From positions 5,401,501 through 5,465,500 of the forward strand of contig NZ_CP060131.1 of assembly GCF_014235185.1 (NCBI RefSeq): a stretch of 64,000 nt of DNA. Reading direction: 5' to 3'. A model generated the notes under the pieces. It worked only from the letters and a program-made list of their open reading frames with translations, was not told the DNA's origin and searched no databases. Position numbers and translations under genes: made by a program. The DNA is from Pseudonocardia petroleophila (GTDB taxonomy: Bacteria; Actinomycetota; Actinomycetes; Mycobacteriales; Pseudonocardiaceae). Numbering within the stretch: the first letter of the stretch is position 1; each line of letters opens with the position of its first letter. This document shows, in pieces, positions 1 to 8,296 of this stretch.

Positions 1-548
1 TCCCGGACGAACTCCTCCGGGCTGTCGGGAGCACAGAGGGTGTGCATGAGGGCGGGCTTGGTGTCGTTGCCGATCTCGGGGTGGTAGAGCCAGGGCAGGA
101 TCCGCTCCATCCCGTGCGAGTGCAGGGTCGCCTCGATCCCCACCACGGCGCGGTAGCTCCCGGGGTGCCTCAGTGCGAGGTCCGCGGCGAGGTGGCCACC
201 CATCGAGCAGCCCATGTAGACGGGCCGGTCGAGCTCGAGCGCCTCGACGAACGCGACGTGGAACGCCAGGAGGAACTCCTCGGTGAGCGTGTACTCGGTC
301 GTCCACCACCGCTCGGAGGTCGGCGGCAGGGACTTGCCGTGGTAGGGCAGGTCCACCGCGATCAGCCGGAAGTCGGCGGTGACGTCCGGGTCCTCCAGCA
401 GGTGCCGCCACTGCCGGTTGTCGCACCCGGCGGTGTGCTGCAGGACCACCGGGGTCCCGGAGCCCGCCTCCTCGAAGTAGACGCGGTACTCGACGCCCTG
501 CACCGTGAGGTAGACGTAGCGTCCCGCCACGTCGGCGAACCGGCTCAT
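1..548 (-). CDS. alpha/beta hydrolase, C-terminus outside window
   Basis: Reads on the minus strand from an ATG at 548 and runs off the left edge, so the C-terminus with its acid and histidine residues is not seen. The visible part has the alpha/beta hydrolase order: an early HTAGCDNRQW strand (oxyanion region), a DLPYHG turn, and the nucleophile elbow GCSMGG. The start ATG overlaps the stop of the upstream SCP2-like gene (ATGA), which implies translational coupling. With the enoyl-CoA hydratase further upstream it forms a small catabolic or lipid operon. The substrate cannot be told; the family includes esterases, C-C hydrolases and haloperoxidase-like enzymes. Confidence 0.85.
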   Translation of the reverse strand, partial: MSRFADVAGRYVYLTVQGVEYRVYFEEAGSGTPVVLQHTAGCDNRQWRHLLEDPDVTADFRLIAVDLPYHGKSLPPTSERWWTTEYTLTEEFLLAFHVAFVEALELDRPVYMGCSMGGHLAADLALRHPGSYRAVVGIEATLHSHGMERILPWLYHPEIGNDTKPALMHTLCAPDSPEEFVR

Positions 549-934
549 GCCGCGACCTCCTGACGCGCCACGACCTGGGCCAGCACCTCGCGCGTCCGAC
601 GGATCGCCGGGTAGTACGCCATGATCGTCTTCATGTTCCCCTCGATCCGGAAGCCGTGGTAGAGCATCGCGGCGTAGTAGTCCTGGAAGAACGGCGGTGG
701 CACGGGGGCCAGCAGGTTCGCCCAGTGCTCGGCGGTCCCCGCGAGCTGGAAGTCCCAGGTGTCGAAGGGGGTGGCGCCCGCGTCGACGGCGGTCACCTCG
801 CCGTCGGCGAGTCTCACGAGCAGGTTCTGCGACTCCGTGACGATCCGGAACTGGGTGTTCCAGTAGCGCGCCTGGAGCCGGAACTCCGGGTCGGCGTTGA
901 GCGCGTCGCGGAGGCGATCTTCGTTGATCTCCAT
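545..934 (-). CDS. SCP2 sterol-carrier-like small protein
   Basis: A 129-residue protein starting at an ATG at 934. It carries NLLVRLADGEV followed by a single D.WDFQLAGTAEHW segment and a hydrophobic PPFFQDYYAAML stretch. This layout resembles SCP2-like lipid-binding domains, in which a short beta-sheet is followed by helices that close a lipid pocket. The stop overlaps the start of the downstream alpha/beta hydrolase by four bases, so the two are probably co-translated. The enoyl-CoA hydratase gene just upstream supports a role in acyl or sterol metabolism. The family call rests on pattern and context and is moderate; the coding call is strong. Confidence 0.65.
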   Translation of the reverse strand: MEINEDRLRDALNADPEFRLQARYWNTQFRIVTESQNLLVRLADGEVTAVDAGATPFDTWDFQLAGTAEHWANLLAPVPPPFFQDYYAAMLYHGFRIEGNMKTIMAYYPAIRRTREVLAQVVARQEVAA

Positions 935-990
935 GGTTCCTCTTCGTCGTCGGTCGGCTTCGTGGCGGTCCGGGCGGCGGATGCCGCTCG

Positions 991-1773
991 TCAGTCCAGG
1001 GGGCTCGGTTCGTGGGTGCGCGCCGCCGCGATGGAGGAACCCGTGCGGCGGCTCAGCTCCATCGCCTCCTCCCAGGAGGTGTTCACCATCGAGCGGAAGG
1101 CGCGCTTGCCCCAGTCCAGGGTGATCGCGTCGAACGACCCGATGCGCTCGGCGATCTCGAACGCCCGGGGCAGGAGCCGGTCGTCGGGGACGACCTCGTT
1201 GACGATGCCCATGCGCAGGGCCGTCCCGGCGTCCACCCGCTGCGCGAGGAAGATCAGTTGCGCCGCGTGCTTGGGCAGCACCCGGTTGACCAGGGACGGC
1301 CCGGACAGCGCGGCCCACGCACCGAACGCCATCTCCGGGGTGCCGATCGAGGCGGACTCGGCCGCGATCGCCAGCTCGCTGTTGTGGACGAGCGTCGATC
1401 CCCCGCCGAGCGCGTAGCCGTTGACGGCGGCGATGAAGACGGCCGGGTGGTTGCGGATCTCCTCGTTGACCTCGGCCCAGTTCCCGATCGATGAGCTGGC
1501 GCGGCGGACCGGCTCCGTCGGCGGCAGCTCCTCGGTGAGGTCGATGCCGGAGCAGAAGCTCGTGCCGACGCCGGTGACGACCACGGCCTTCTTCTCGTGC
1601 ACCGCGGCCAGCGCCGCGCGGAGCCCGTCCTGCGCGGCCCGGTTCATGGCGTTGCGCTTCTCCGGCCGGTTCAGCGTGATCACGGCCCAGTCGCCGCGGT
1701 CCTCGACCCGGACGAGCTCGTCGTCGGGGGTTCCGGCGGCCTCCCGCGGCTCCCGCGCGGTGCCGGCGGTCAC
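991..1773 (-). CDS. enoyl-CoA hydratase/isomerase family protein
   Basis: A 260-residue crotonase-fold protein, the usual length for the family. Visible hallmarks are the N-terminal ITLNRPEKRNAMN motif, the oxyanion-hole segment AAVNGYALGGGSTL (about residues 109-122), and ASIGTPEMAFGAW, which carries a catalytic-type glutamate. The family hydrates or isomerises enoyl-CoA thioesters, but the exact substrate cannot be read from sequence. It is the first gene of a minus-strand group followed by an SCP2-like protein and an alpha/beta hydrolase. The start is an ATG at 1773; remnants of CoA-transferase and MaoC genes lie directly upstream. Confidence 0.88.
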   Translation of the reverse strand: MTAGTAREPREAAGTPDDELVRVEDRGDWAVITLNRPEKRNAMNRAAQDGLRAALAAVHEKKAVVVTGVGTSFCSGIDLTEELPPTEPVRRASSSIGNWAEVNEEIRNHPAVFIAAVNGYALGGGSTLVHNSELAIAAESASIGTPEMAFGAWAALSGPSLVNRVLPKHAAQLIFLAQRVDAGTALRMGIVNEVVPDDRLLPRAFEIAERIGSFDAITLDWGKRAFRSMVNTSWEEAMELSRRTGSSIAAARTHEPSPLD

Positions 1774-1955
1774 GAGGCGACCCGGTCGGTGCCGAAGGCG
1801 GACCGCTGGTGGGCGAGCCCGTCACGGACGTCGTCGCCGTGCTCGTCGAGCAGGGGCGCGCGCCGGTCCGGCCGCGCCGGGGTGCGGGAGAACTTCAGCG
1901 GCTGGCCGGCCACCCCCAGCGTTCCGTCGACGCCCGGATGCTCCGTGCCGGACGG
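1770..1955 (-). pseudogene. CaiB/BaiF-type CoA-transferase remnant (C-terminal end)
   Basis: Read on the minus strand, this stretch gives TEHPGVDGTLGVAGQPLKF, then SRTPARP and APLLDEHGDDV, ending at a TGA at 1770-1772. It matches the typical CaiB/BaiF class III CoA-transferase C-terminus (HPG.G....PGNP.KLS.TP followed by PLLGEH). There is no start and no N-terminal domain. Upstream the reading passes directly into a MaoC-like fragment in another frame at about 1950. The stop overlaps the start region of the enoyl-CoA hydratase, so this was probably once the upstream gene of that operon. The gene is a decayed remnant. Confidence 0.6.
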
Positions 1956-2120
1956 GGACGGGGAACGCGACGTCGTCCAGGCCGATCTCGCGGACCGCCC
2001 GGCCGGTGGTGTCCTGGGTCGCCAGACCGATGGCGAGCGAGAGGGTCAGGACGTGATCCCGTGGCGTCCCCAGTGGTGCTCGAAGACCCGCCCCACGACG
2101 TGGTCCTCGAACGGGCGACG
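1945..2120 (-). pseudogene. MaoC-like hydratase remnant, internally deleted
   Basis: Two minus-strand frames contain pieces of a MaoC-type dehydratase. One reads PFEDHVVGRVFEHHWGR (the FEDF..G....H..GRT N-terminal motif). After a shift near 2055 the other reads LTLSLAIGLATQDTTG and GLDDVAFPVPVRHG (the usual LTL.LVVGLS..DT and LG.DDV.FP.PV.HGDT segments). The hot-dog helix with its catalytic D/H pair is missing, consistent with an internal deletion and frameshift. The fragment runs straight into the CoA-transferase remnant, so two genes have been collapsed into about 350 bp. Confidence 0.55.
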
Positions 2121-2346
2121 CCCCTCCACAGGATCGTGCCCGTGCTCGCTCCGGATCCGGCACCTCACGAGGCCCCACGCCGATCGGTCCGGCAGGTAGC
2201 CCCTCGCACGACTTCTCACGGAACGCCCCCGCTCGCGCCGACCACGCTCAGGCCACGTCAGAAGAGTCCCTTCTGGCACATCTCGCTGCCTGTGGTCTCT
2301 GTCTGACGACCACGCCGCCACCACGCGGCGGAGGGCCTGATCATGA

Positions 2347-3675
2347 TCAGCCGATGAGGACCTCCTTGCCGAGGTACTCCTCGATCAGCCAGATCAGACG
2401 GTTGCCATCGATCAGTTGCATCCGGCCGTGATCACGGGCCTGCTGCTCGCATCCGACGGTGAATCGGGATGTCGTGACCAGCACTCCCCAGCCGGCCCTC
2501 TTCTCCTCCATCGTCCCGGCCAGCTTGCGGTAGTGGCTGGGCCCGAGCACGTTCTCGGGCTTGCAGCGCTTGGCCTGCACGACGGCGAGGCCGCCGATGA
2601 GGTTGCTGCGATTCACGATCACCGCGTCAACTCCGTCGTCGTTGCTCTGCGTCGTGGTCCACCCCTCCGCGCCCTGGGCCTCGAACAGTTGCCGCACGAG
2701 ATGCTCGAAGTTCGTCGGACTCATGTCCAACAGGTTCGGCCGGGAGTCGAGGGTCGCCACGGCGTCCAGTCCTTCCACGAAGGCGTACTCGGTGAGGTCG
2801 AAGACCAGGACCGGTTCGATCGGCTCCAGGGCGTACGGGTGGTGAGAGACGATCGCCTTGAGCCGGTGGAGGCACTGCACCGCATCGACGTTCCGCAACG
2901 CGTCCTCACGCGGGAAGTCCTCACGCGCCACGTCGACGCTCACCAGGCAGGGGTACTCCCACTCCCCCGTCGCCGGGTCGATAGCGTGGACATGTGCGTT
3001 CACACCCACCCGCACCAGCGCCTTGTCCGAGCCGAGGACGTGTCGCAGTGCCAGGACCACGACCTGGGCGACCACGCTGCGATACACCTCGGCGACCTCC
3101 CGTCGGGCTCGCGCAGCCACCCGCTCCGAGTCCGACCGCTCGACGTAGGTTCGCGACTTCACCGTGGGCACCACGTCCCGCGACCGAAGCGTCAGCTGCA
3201 CCAACGCCTGTACCGCGCTGGGACTGAACACGACGTCGACCTCGTGGGGGAAACCCTCCGGCAGCAGCAGTCCGAGGAGGACGTGCCGCAGGAACGATCC
3301 GACCGCGGCCTTGTCCCGGGCCGGCAGCCCGTCGCGCATGCGATCCACCTCGGCGTTGTGCCGAGCGGCCTCGTCGAGCGCGGGTCGGGTCCGCTCATCG
3401 TGCTCCCGCTGCAGCCGCCCGACCTTCTCCAGGCGGTCGCTCTCCCGAGGACCGCACCCGCGCCGCGATCGACGCCGTCCTCCGCCCACCGCCTCAGCGG
3501 ACCACCCCCGACCGGCGACCACGCCACGGACCACCGCTGGACGACACCGAAGCCACGGTGGCTCGGCCCTCGGGTGACCCCGTACCGACGCTACCCACAT
3601 CGCGATAGCCCGCGGGCGCCGACGCAGGAGGCCGAGCAGTCGGCGGGCTCGCGATCGCGCTGGGACGGGCCGCAC
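2347..3675 (-). CDS. Mrr-type restriction endonuclease-like protein, possibly 5'-truncated
   Basis: The C-terminal 130 residues form a Mrr/PD-(D/E)XK module: NFEHLVRQLFEAQG, a DDGVDAVIVN aspartate, VVQAKRCK (the Q.K catalytic motif), then VLVTTSRFT and a LIDG..L end. This fits restriction enzymes acting on modified DNA. Upstream lies a conserved region (VKSRTYVERSD, YRSVVAQVV) like that in actinobacterial proteins with this architecture. The first 75 or so residues of the frame are arginine-rich and look non-coding. The real start may therefore be internal, or the 5' part (usually a longer coiled-coil region, from memory) has been lost. It stands alone, with no methylase partner and decayed genes on one side. 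Confidence 0.65.
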   Translation of the reverse strand: MRPVPARSRARRLLGLLRRRPRAIAMWVASVRGHPRAEPPWLRCRPAVVRGVVAGRGWSAEAVGGGRRRSRRGCGPRESDRLEKVGRLQREHDERTRPALDEAARHNAEVDRMRDGLPARDKAAVGSFLRHVLLGLLLPEGFPHEVDVVFSPSAVQALVQLTLRSRDVVPTVKSRTYVERSDSERVAARARREVAEVYRSVVAQVVVLALRHVLGSDKALVRVGVNAHVHAIDPATGEWEYPCLVSVDVAREDFPREDALRNVDAVQCLHRLKAIVSHHPYALEPIEPVLVFDLTEYAFVEGLDAVATLDSRPNLLDMSPTNFEHLVRQLFEAQGAEGWTTTQSNDDGVDAVIVNRSNLIGGLAVVQAKRCKPENVLGPSHYRKLAGTMEEKRAGWGVLVTTSRFTVGCEQQARDHGRMQLIDGNRLIWLIEEYLGKEVLIG

Positions 3676-3770
3676 GACGGCGCGGCCGCGGTCCTCGAAC
3701 TGTCCCGTCCGATCCCGCTCGACGGATCATGCGCCGGATCGTCCACAGTGGATGGGAGTCCGGCGAGATC

Positions 3771-3790
3771 GATCTTGCTCGACCAAGATC
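3771..3790. repeat. 7-bp inverted repeat downstream of rnpB
   Basis: GATCTTG at 3771-3777 is perfectly inverted as CAAGATC at 3784-3790 with a 6-nt spacer, in a locally AT-richer stretch about 70 bp past the 3' end of rnpB. It could end rnpB transcription or act as an operator for a neighbour. There is no clear U-tract, so the role is open. Otherwise the 3676-3862 interval shows no gene. Confidence 0.35.
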
Positions 3791-3862
3791 TTCTATTCTT
3801 GAGCCATGTGTGTGCCATGCGAGCGATCATGAACCGCGTTTCCGCAGTTCAGATCGATGGAG

Positions 3863-4273
3863 TGGGACGAGCTGGCCTGTAAGCCGGATCCTGTGAGCGG
3901 AGCGCCTTGCGGCGCACCGCCCGGCGACCATCCATCTAGGCCTGCCGTCGCCGGCAGGCTCGTGCGACCTACCCGCAGACTCGGACGGGCCGCCCTCGAA
4001 CGCCTGCGCAGGCCCCGCCGGAGCGGGGCCCTCTTGGTCTTGCTCCGGGTGGGGTTTACCGAGCCACCCCGGTCACCCGGGGTGCTGGTGGTCTCTTACA
4101 CCACCGTTTCACCCTTACCCCCGGGTTGCCCCGGAGGCGGTCTGTTCTCTGTGGCACTGTCCCGCGGGTCACCCCGGGTTGCCGTTGACAACCACCCTGC
4201 CCTGCGGAGTCCGGACTTTCCTCGGCGACGGTCCGGAGACCGTCGACGCGGCCGCCCGGCCAGCTCGTCCGCG
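3863..4273 (-). ncRNA. rnpB: RNase P RNA (type A)
   Basis: The catalytic RNA of ribonuclease P, which removes the 5' leader of tRNA precursors. On the minus strand the 5' end reads ACGAGCTGGCCGGGCGGCCG and is soon followed by the diagnostic GAGGAAAGTCCGGACTCC box. The 3' end carries CCGGCTTACAGGCCAGCTCG, which pairs back with the 5' end to form helix P1. The plus-strand view shows the familiar reverse complement, with the ACAGAGAACAG-type and CCGGGTAAGGGTGAAA-like segments in between. The length of about 410 nt is normal for actinobacterial bacterial-type RNase P RNA. The ends are set by the P1 pairing. Confidence 0.95.
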
Positions 4274-4315
4274 CGCCCAGTGTAGGGACCACCTCACCCG
4301 AGGCGGGGGTCGGGG

Positions 4316-5977
4316 ATGTTTGCCCGTCGACCGGCCTGGTCACCCGGCCGTGTGACATCTTCCCGGGACGCCGCCGCCGGACTGCTGTTCCGGCCCGGCG
4401 CCGTCGTGGAGGACGAGCCGGTCCCGGCCCCCGCGCCACCTCCGCCGGCGCGCAGCCGGGTCGGCACCGTGGTGTGCCTGGTGCTCGGTCTGCTCGCCGT
4501 CCTGCGCGTGGTGGTCGCGGCCGTGCGGCTGCCGCCGCTGCCGGCCGAGTCCCGCATCGTCGACGGCGCCTTCGCGACGATCGCCGGGCTGCCGGTCCCG
4601 GCCGACGGGCCGGGTGAGGTCGCGGCCCGGCTGCAGCTCACCGCCCACGCCGCCCTGACCGGGGCGTTCGGCCGCTACCCCGACGTGCTCGGCGGCGCCC
4701 GCGAGCTCGCGGTGGTCGCGTTCGTGGTGCTCCTCGTCGCGGTCGCCGTGGTCGCCGGGGCCGCGGCCCGCCCCGGGGCCTTCGCGGCGCTCCTGGCGCT
4801 GTTCGTCCTCGCCGAGCCCGCGGTCGTCGCCGTGGCGACCCTCGGTCCGGGCCTGCTCGGCGCGACGTGGCTCGCGGTGGGGGCGGCCCTGCTGGTGCAG
4901 CGGGCGACGCCGGTGCGCGTCGCGGGGGCCGTCGCCGTCGTCGCCGGGGTCCTGACCGCTCCCCCGCTGATCGTCGCCGTCGTGCTCGCTCTCGCCGTCG
5001 TCGCGGCCCGGGACCTGCCGACAGCGGCGCTGGCCGTCGCGTCCGTCGCGGCCGTGCTGGGCGGCACGCTGCTGCTCGTCGGGCCCGCGACGGAGGGACG
5101 GGTCCACGTCCCGCTGCTCGTCGCCGCGGCCGCGCTCGCCGTCGTCGGGATCGTCCGGGGTCGACGACGGGCCGCCGCGGCACTGGTGGGAGTGGGGCTG
5201 CTCGTCGTCGCGCTGCCCGGGGACGTCGCGCTGCCGCTGCTCGTGGCGACGCTGCTGGTGGTCGGCACGCAGGTCGTCGACGACCTCCGCGTGCCCGGCG
5301 GCGTGGTGCCGCTGGCCGCGGCCGCCGGGACCGGGCTGGCCGCGGTGGTGCTCCCCGCCGCGTGGAGCGGTCCGGGCCCGGACCGGCCGCACCGCGCGCT
5401 GGCGACGTGGATCGGCACGGCGACCGAGCCGGGCGCGGTGCTCACCGTGCCGCCGGGGGTGTGGTCGGACCTGGTCCGCGACGGGGTGCCGGCCCGGCGG
5501 CTCGGACCGGCCGGGACGCTGGTCGTGGTCGAGGGGACCTCGACGGCGCAGGACCGGCTCGCGCGGTTCAGCAACGGGTCGACGCAGCTGACCGTCTCCC
5601 CCGCGACGCCGGTCACGGCGGTGCCCGAGGGAGCGGCCCGGGCGAGGGCGGGCGCCCAGCTCGACGCCAACCCCCGCTTCGACGCCCCGGACGACGTCCG
5701 CGCCGTGATCCGCACGGGCGGCGTGGACGCCCGCGCCCTCCTGGTGCTGGGCGGGTTGGCCGGGCGCACCGACGTCACCGTCACGGCCCTGCCCGTCGTC
5801 GCGGGCGAGGACCCGGCCCGCCCGCGCCACCAGGTCGTCCTCGGCGGCGCCGACCCGGCTGCCGTCGACGTGCTGCGTGCCCAGCAGGCCCCGTTCGCGC
5901 CCCTGATCACCGGGACGCCCGACGCACTCGTCCTCACCTGGACCCTCCCGGCACCGTCCGCGGTGTTCGGCCGATGA
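4316..5977 (+). CDS. multi-pass membrane protein with extracytoplasmic C-terminal domain
   Basis: A 553-residue protein. A short cytoplasmic proline-rich start is followed by one membrane helix (GTVVCLVLGLLAVLRVVVAA). After a roughly 70-residue loop come about nine more hydrophobic segments made mainly of Ala, Val and Leu (residues ~125-350). The last ~200 residues are soluble and probably outside the cell. The topology resembles glycosyltransferase-C-like or other cell-envelope proteins, but no catalytic motif was recognised. It lies 28 bp upstream of the DUF4397 gene and the class F sortase gene, with which it probably forms an envelope operon. Its function is unknown. Confidence 0.8.
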   Translation: MFARRPAWSPGRVTSSRDAAAGLLFRPGAVVEDEPVPAPAPPPPARSRVGTVVCLVLGLLAVLRVVVAAVRLPPLPAESRIVDGAFATIAGLPVPADGPGEVAARLQLTAHAALTGAFGRYPDVLGGARELAVVAFVVLLVAVAVVAGAAARPGAFAALLALFVLAEPAVVAVATLGPGLLGATWLAVGAALLVQRATPVRVAGAVAVVAGVLTAPPLIVAVVLALAVVAARDLPTAALAVASVAAVLGGTLLLVGPATEGRVHVPLLVAAAALAVVGIVRGRRRAAAALVGVGLLVVALPGDVALPLLVATLLVVGTQVVDDLRVPGGVVPLAAAAGTGLAAVVLPAAWSGPGPDRPHRALATWIGTATEPGAVLTVPPGVWSDLVRDGVPARRLGPAGTLVVVEGTSTAQDRLARFSNGSTQLTVSPATPVTAVPEGAARARAGAQLDANPRFDAPDDVRAVIRTGGVDARALLVLGGLAGRTDVTVTALPVVAGEDPARPRHQVVLGGADPAAVDVLRAQQAPFAPLITGTPDALVLTWTLPAPSAVFGR

Positions 5978-6005
5978 ACCGCCACCCCACGAGGGAGACC
6001 CCGCC

Positions 6006-6827
6006 ATGACCGCTCGACCGCACCGCCTGCTGGCCGCCGGGCTCGTCGCCCTGCTGGTCGCCGCTCTCTCGGCCCTGGCGGTCCAGCCGGCCGCCGCGGC
6101 CACCGGCACGTACCTGCGCCTGGCCCACCTGTCCCCCGACACCCCACCGGTCGACGTCGTCGTCACCTCCTTCAGCGGCGCGACGTCCGAGCTCGACGGC
6201 GTGGCCTACGGCGACGTGTCGTCCTACAAGCGGATCGAGCCGGGCGCCTACACCGTGCAGATGCGCCCGGCGGGCGAACCGGACGCCGTGCCGATCGTCA
6301 CGGGCACGCTGGAGGCGGAGCCCGGCCGCGCCTACACCGCCGCCGGGCTCGGACCCAACGCGCAGCTCGCCGTGAACGTCCTCGTCGACGACCTGACCCC
6401 GCCGCCCGCCGGACAGGCCCGGGTGCGGGTGGTGCAGGGGGCGGCGGAGGCGGGTGACGTCGCGATCCGCTGGAACGGCACCCCCGTGCTGGAGGCGGCG
6501 TTCGGCAGCGCCACCGAGTACGTCACGGTGCCGGCCGGACCGGGGTCGTTCGACGTGCAGCGGGCCACCGGCGACCCGGCCGCGGTCGACGTCGAGCTCG
6601 CGGCGGGCGGCGTCTACAGCGTGATCGTCGTGCAGCAGGACGGGGAGCTCACCGGACAGCTCCGGACCGACGCCCTCGGACCGGACGTGGCTCCGGCCGG
6701 CGGGATCGACACCGGTCTCGGCGGCACCGCCGCGCCCGGCGTGACCCCGGCCGTCGCCGTGGCGCTCCTGGCCGGTGCGGCCGCCGCCGGGGTCGCGGTG
6801 TCGCGCCGGCGGGCGCGCCTGCGGTGA
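6006..6827 (+). CDS. DUF4397 domain-containing exported protein
   Basis: A 273-residue secreted protein. Residues 1-35 form a signal peptide (arginine-rich start, LLAAGLVALLVAALSALAV core, AAAA cleavage zone). The mature part opens with YLRLAHLSPDTPPVDVVV, the signature of DUF4397 (pilus or extracellular-adhesin-like beta modules), and a second similar module starts at ARVRVVQGAAEAG. Near the C-terminus a hydrophobic helix followed by SRRRARLR is a membrane anchor; there is no LPXTG. The adjacent class F sortase gene overlaps its stop by four bases, a pairing commonly seen in actinobacteria, but without the sorting motif a substrate relationship is only inferred. Confidence 0.85.
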   Translation: MTARPHRLLAAGLVALLVAALSALAVQPAAAATGTYLRLAHLSPDTPPVDVVVTSFSGATSELDGVAYGDVSSYKRIEPGAYTVQMRPAGEPDAVPIVTGTLEAEPGRAYTAAGLGPNAQLAVNVLVDDLTPPPAGQARVRVVQGAAEAGDVAIRWNGTPVLEAAFGSATEYVTVPAGPGSFDVQRATGDPAAVDVELAAGGVYSVIVVQQDGELTGQLRTDALGPDVAPAGGIDTGLGGTAAPGVTPAVAVALLAGAAAAGVAVSRRRARLR

Positions 6828-7435
6828 CGCGGCTCCTGGCGGCGCTGGCGCTGGTGCTCACGCTGGCCGCGTGCGGGTCCCCGCCCCCGCCACCCGCGGT
6901 TCCGGCGGCGGCCCCGACCCCCGTGACGACCGGGCCCCCCACGACGACCGGGACCCCCGCGACGACCGGGGACCCGGCCCCCGAGCGCCTGCGCATCCCC
7001 GCCATCGGCGTCGACTCCTCCTTCGTCGACCTCGGCCTCGACCCCGACGGTGCGCTCGCCGCCCCGGAGTCGACCGACGTGGTCGGGTGGTTCGCCGCCG
7101 GGCCCGCTCCCGGCGCCGACGGCCCGGCTCTCGTGGCGGGCCACGTCGACTCCCGGGCCGGGCCCGGCGTGTTCTTCCGCCTGGGCGAGCTCGCGGCGGG
7201 CGACCGGATCGAGGTGCTGCGCACCGACGGCAGCACCGCGGCGTTCACCGTGACCTCCCGGACCGACACCCCGAAGGCCACGTTCCCGACCGAGCAGGTC
7301 TACGGCCCCACCCCGGGCCCGGAGCTGCGCCTGGTCACCTGCGGCGGCTCGTTCGACCGGGCGGTGGGCCACTACCGCGACAACGTGGTCGTCGAGGCGG
7401 TCGCCGCCGACGCCGCGGAGTGGACGGTCGGCTGA
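6824..7435 (+). CDS. class F sortase, lipoprotein-type N-terminus
   Basis: A 203-residue transpeptidase-fold protein. It begins at a GTG overlapping the previous stop and has a lipobox (TLAACG) after a short hydrophobic signal, then a Pro/Thr linker to about residue 50. The sortase core shows ALVAGHVDS with the catalytic histidine, LVTCGGSFD with the active cysteine, and HYRDNVVV with the supporting arginine. Class F enzymes are compact, as here. It probably acts on the outer face of the membrane near the DUF4397 protein. The sortase family is clear, but the presence of a lipid anchor is inferred from the motif alone. Confidence 0.9.
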   Translation: MTRLLAALALVLTLAACGSPPPPPAVPAAAPTPVTTGPPTTTGTPATTGDPAPERLRIPAIGVDSSFVDLGLDPDGALAAPESTDVVGWFAAGPAPGADGPALVAGHVDSRAGPGVFFRLGELAAGDRIEVLRTDGSTAAFTVTSRTDTPKATFPTEQVYGPTPGPELRLVTCGGSFDRAVGHYRDNVVVEAVAADAAEWTVG

Positions 7436-7588
7436 TCAGGCCCGCGCCCGTCCGGGTCCGGGCGTCCCGCACCGCCAGCACGCGTCCCCCTGATCCGGTG
7501 ACGGCATCGCCCCGCACTCCGGGCAGAGCCGGTCGAGCCAGCAGACGGGATCGCCGCCGTCGCCGGTGTGCTCGTCGTCGGCGTCCAT
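7436..7588 (-). CDS. 50-residue zinc-ribbon protein
   Basis: A small protein with two CxxC knuckles, LCPECG and CWRCG, separated by about 13 residues, plus an extra Cys at residue 17. The pattern is that of a rubredoxin-like or zinc-ribbon fold. Its ATG shares one base with the stop of the upstream HAD hydrolase gene (TGATG), so the two are translationally coupled. No function is assigned; tiny ribbons of this kind often serve as metal-binding partners. Confidence 0.6.
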   Translation of the reverse strand: MDADDEHTGDGGDPVCWLDRLCPECGAMPSPDQGDACWRCGTPGPGRARA

Positions 7589-8259
7589 CAGAAGTGCCGC
7601 GGCAGCTCGCGCAGGGAACCGACGGTGAGCACCGCCGGGTCGTCGACCTCGGCCTCCTCGTGCGCCCAGGTGTGCGGGTGCGGGACGAACACGGCGTTCA
7701 GGCCGGCGGCCCGGGCGGGGAGGATGTCCGAGCGCGGCGAGTTGCCGATCATCCACGTCGCCGACGGGTCGAGGGCGAGGTCCCCGGCCAGCGCGCGGTA
7801 GGTGGTGACGTCCTTGCGCGCCACCACGTGCACGCTGCGGAAGTGCCCGGCCAGGCCGGAGATCTCGACCTTGCGCTGCTGCTCGACGGGGTCGCCCTTG
7901 GTCATCAGCCGCAGCTCGTGGCGGGTGCCGAGCTCGGCGAGCACGTCCTCGACGCCGGGCAGCAGCTCCACCTCGTGGTGGCGCAGCGCGGCCGCGAGCG
8001 CGGCGATCTCGGCGCGCTCGGCGTCGGTGACGGGTCGGCCGCGCAGCCGGGTGACGCAGTCGTGCAGCGAGCGCAGGAACACCGCGCTGCCGTAGCCGTG
8101 GGCGGCGATGTTGGCGGTCTCGATCTCCTCGCGCACGGCGCGGGCGTGCGCGGCGTCCGGGTGGGCGAGCCAGGCGAAGAAGTCCTCGCTCACCCGCTCG
8201 AACAGGACGTTGTTCTCCCAGAGCGTGTCGTCGGCGTCGAAGAGCAGGGTCAGGGCCAC
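7588..8259 (-). CDS. HAD-superfamily hydrolase
   Basis: A 223-residue haloacid dehalogenase-like phosphatase. Motif I is LLFDADDTLWENN (nucleophile Asp and acid Asp, residues 8-10), motif II is the Thr in LMTKGD, motif III is the Lys in VARKDV, and motif IV is GNSPRSD. A helical cap lies between motifs I and II. Such enzymes hydrolyse small phosphoesters with Mg2+; the substrate cannot be given. It heads a two-gene unit with the zinc-ribbon gene and diverges from the TauE-type transporter. Confidence 0.88.
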   Translation of the reverse strand: MALTLLFDADDTLWENNVLFERVSEDFFAWLAHPDAAHARAVREEIETANIAAHGYGSAVFLRSLHDCVTRLRGRPVTDAERAEIAALAAALRHHEVELLPGVEDVLAELGTRHELRLMTKGDPVEQQRKVEISGLAGHFRSVHVVARKDVTTYRALAGDLALDPSATWMIGNSPRSDILPARAAGLNAVFVPHPHTWAHEEAEVDDPAVLTVGSLRELPRHF

Positions 8260-8296
8260 CGGGCGACGCTAGCGCGGGGCGCATACGGTCGCACCC

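Noticed and set aside
42..563. Plus-strand 173-residue frame at the left edge
   Set aside because: It is the complement of the alpha/beta hydrolase gene, whose nucleophile elbow and start overlap are clear on the minus strand; the plus frame has a shadow-type Val/Arg/Gly composition.
4340..6166. Long minus-strand frames opposite the membrane-protein gene
   Set aside because: They are Arg/Gly/Asp-rich shadows produced by high GC; the plus strand has membrane helices and third-position GC bias.
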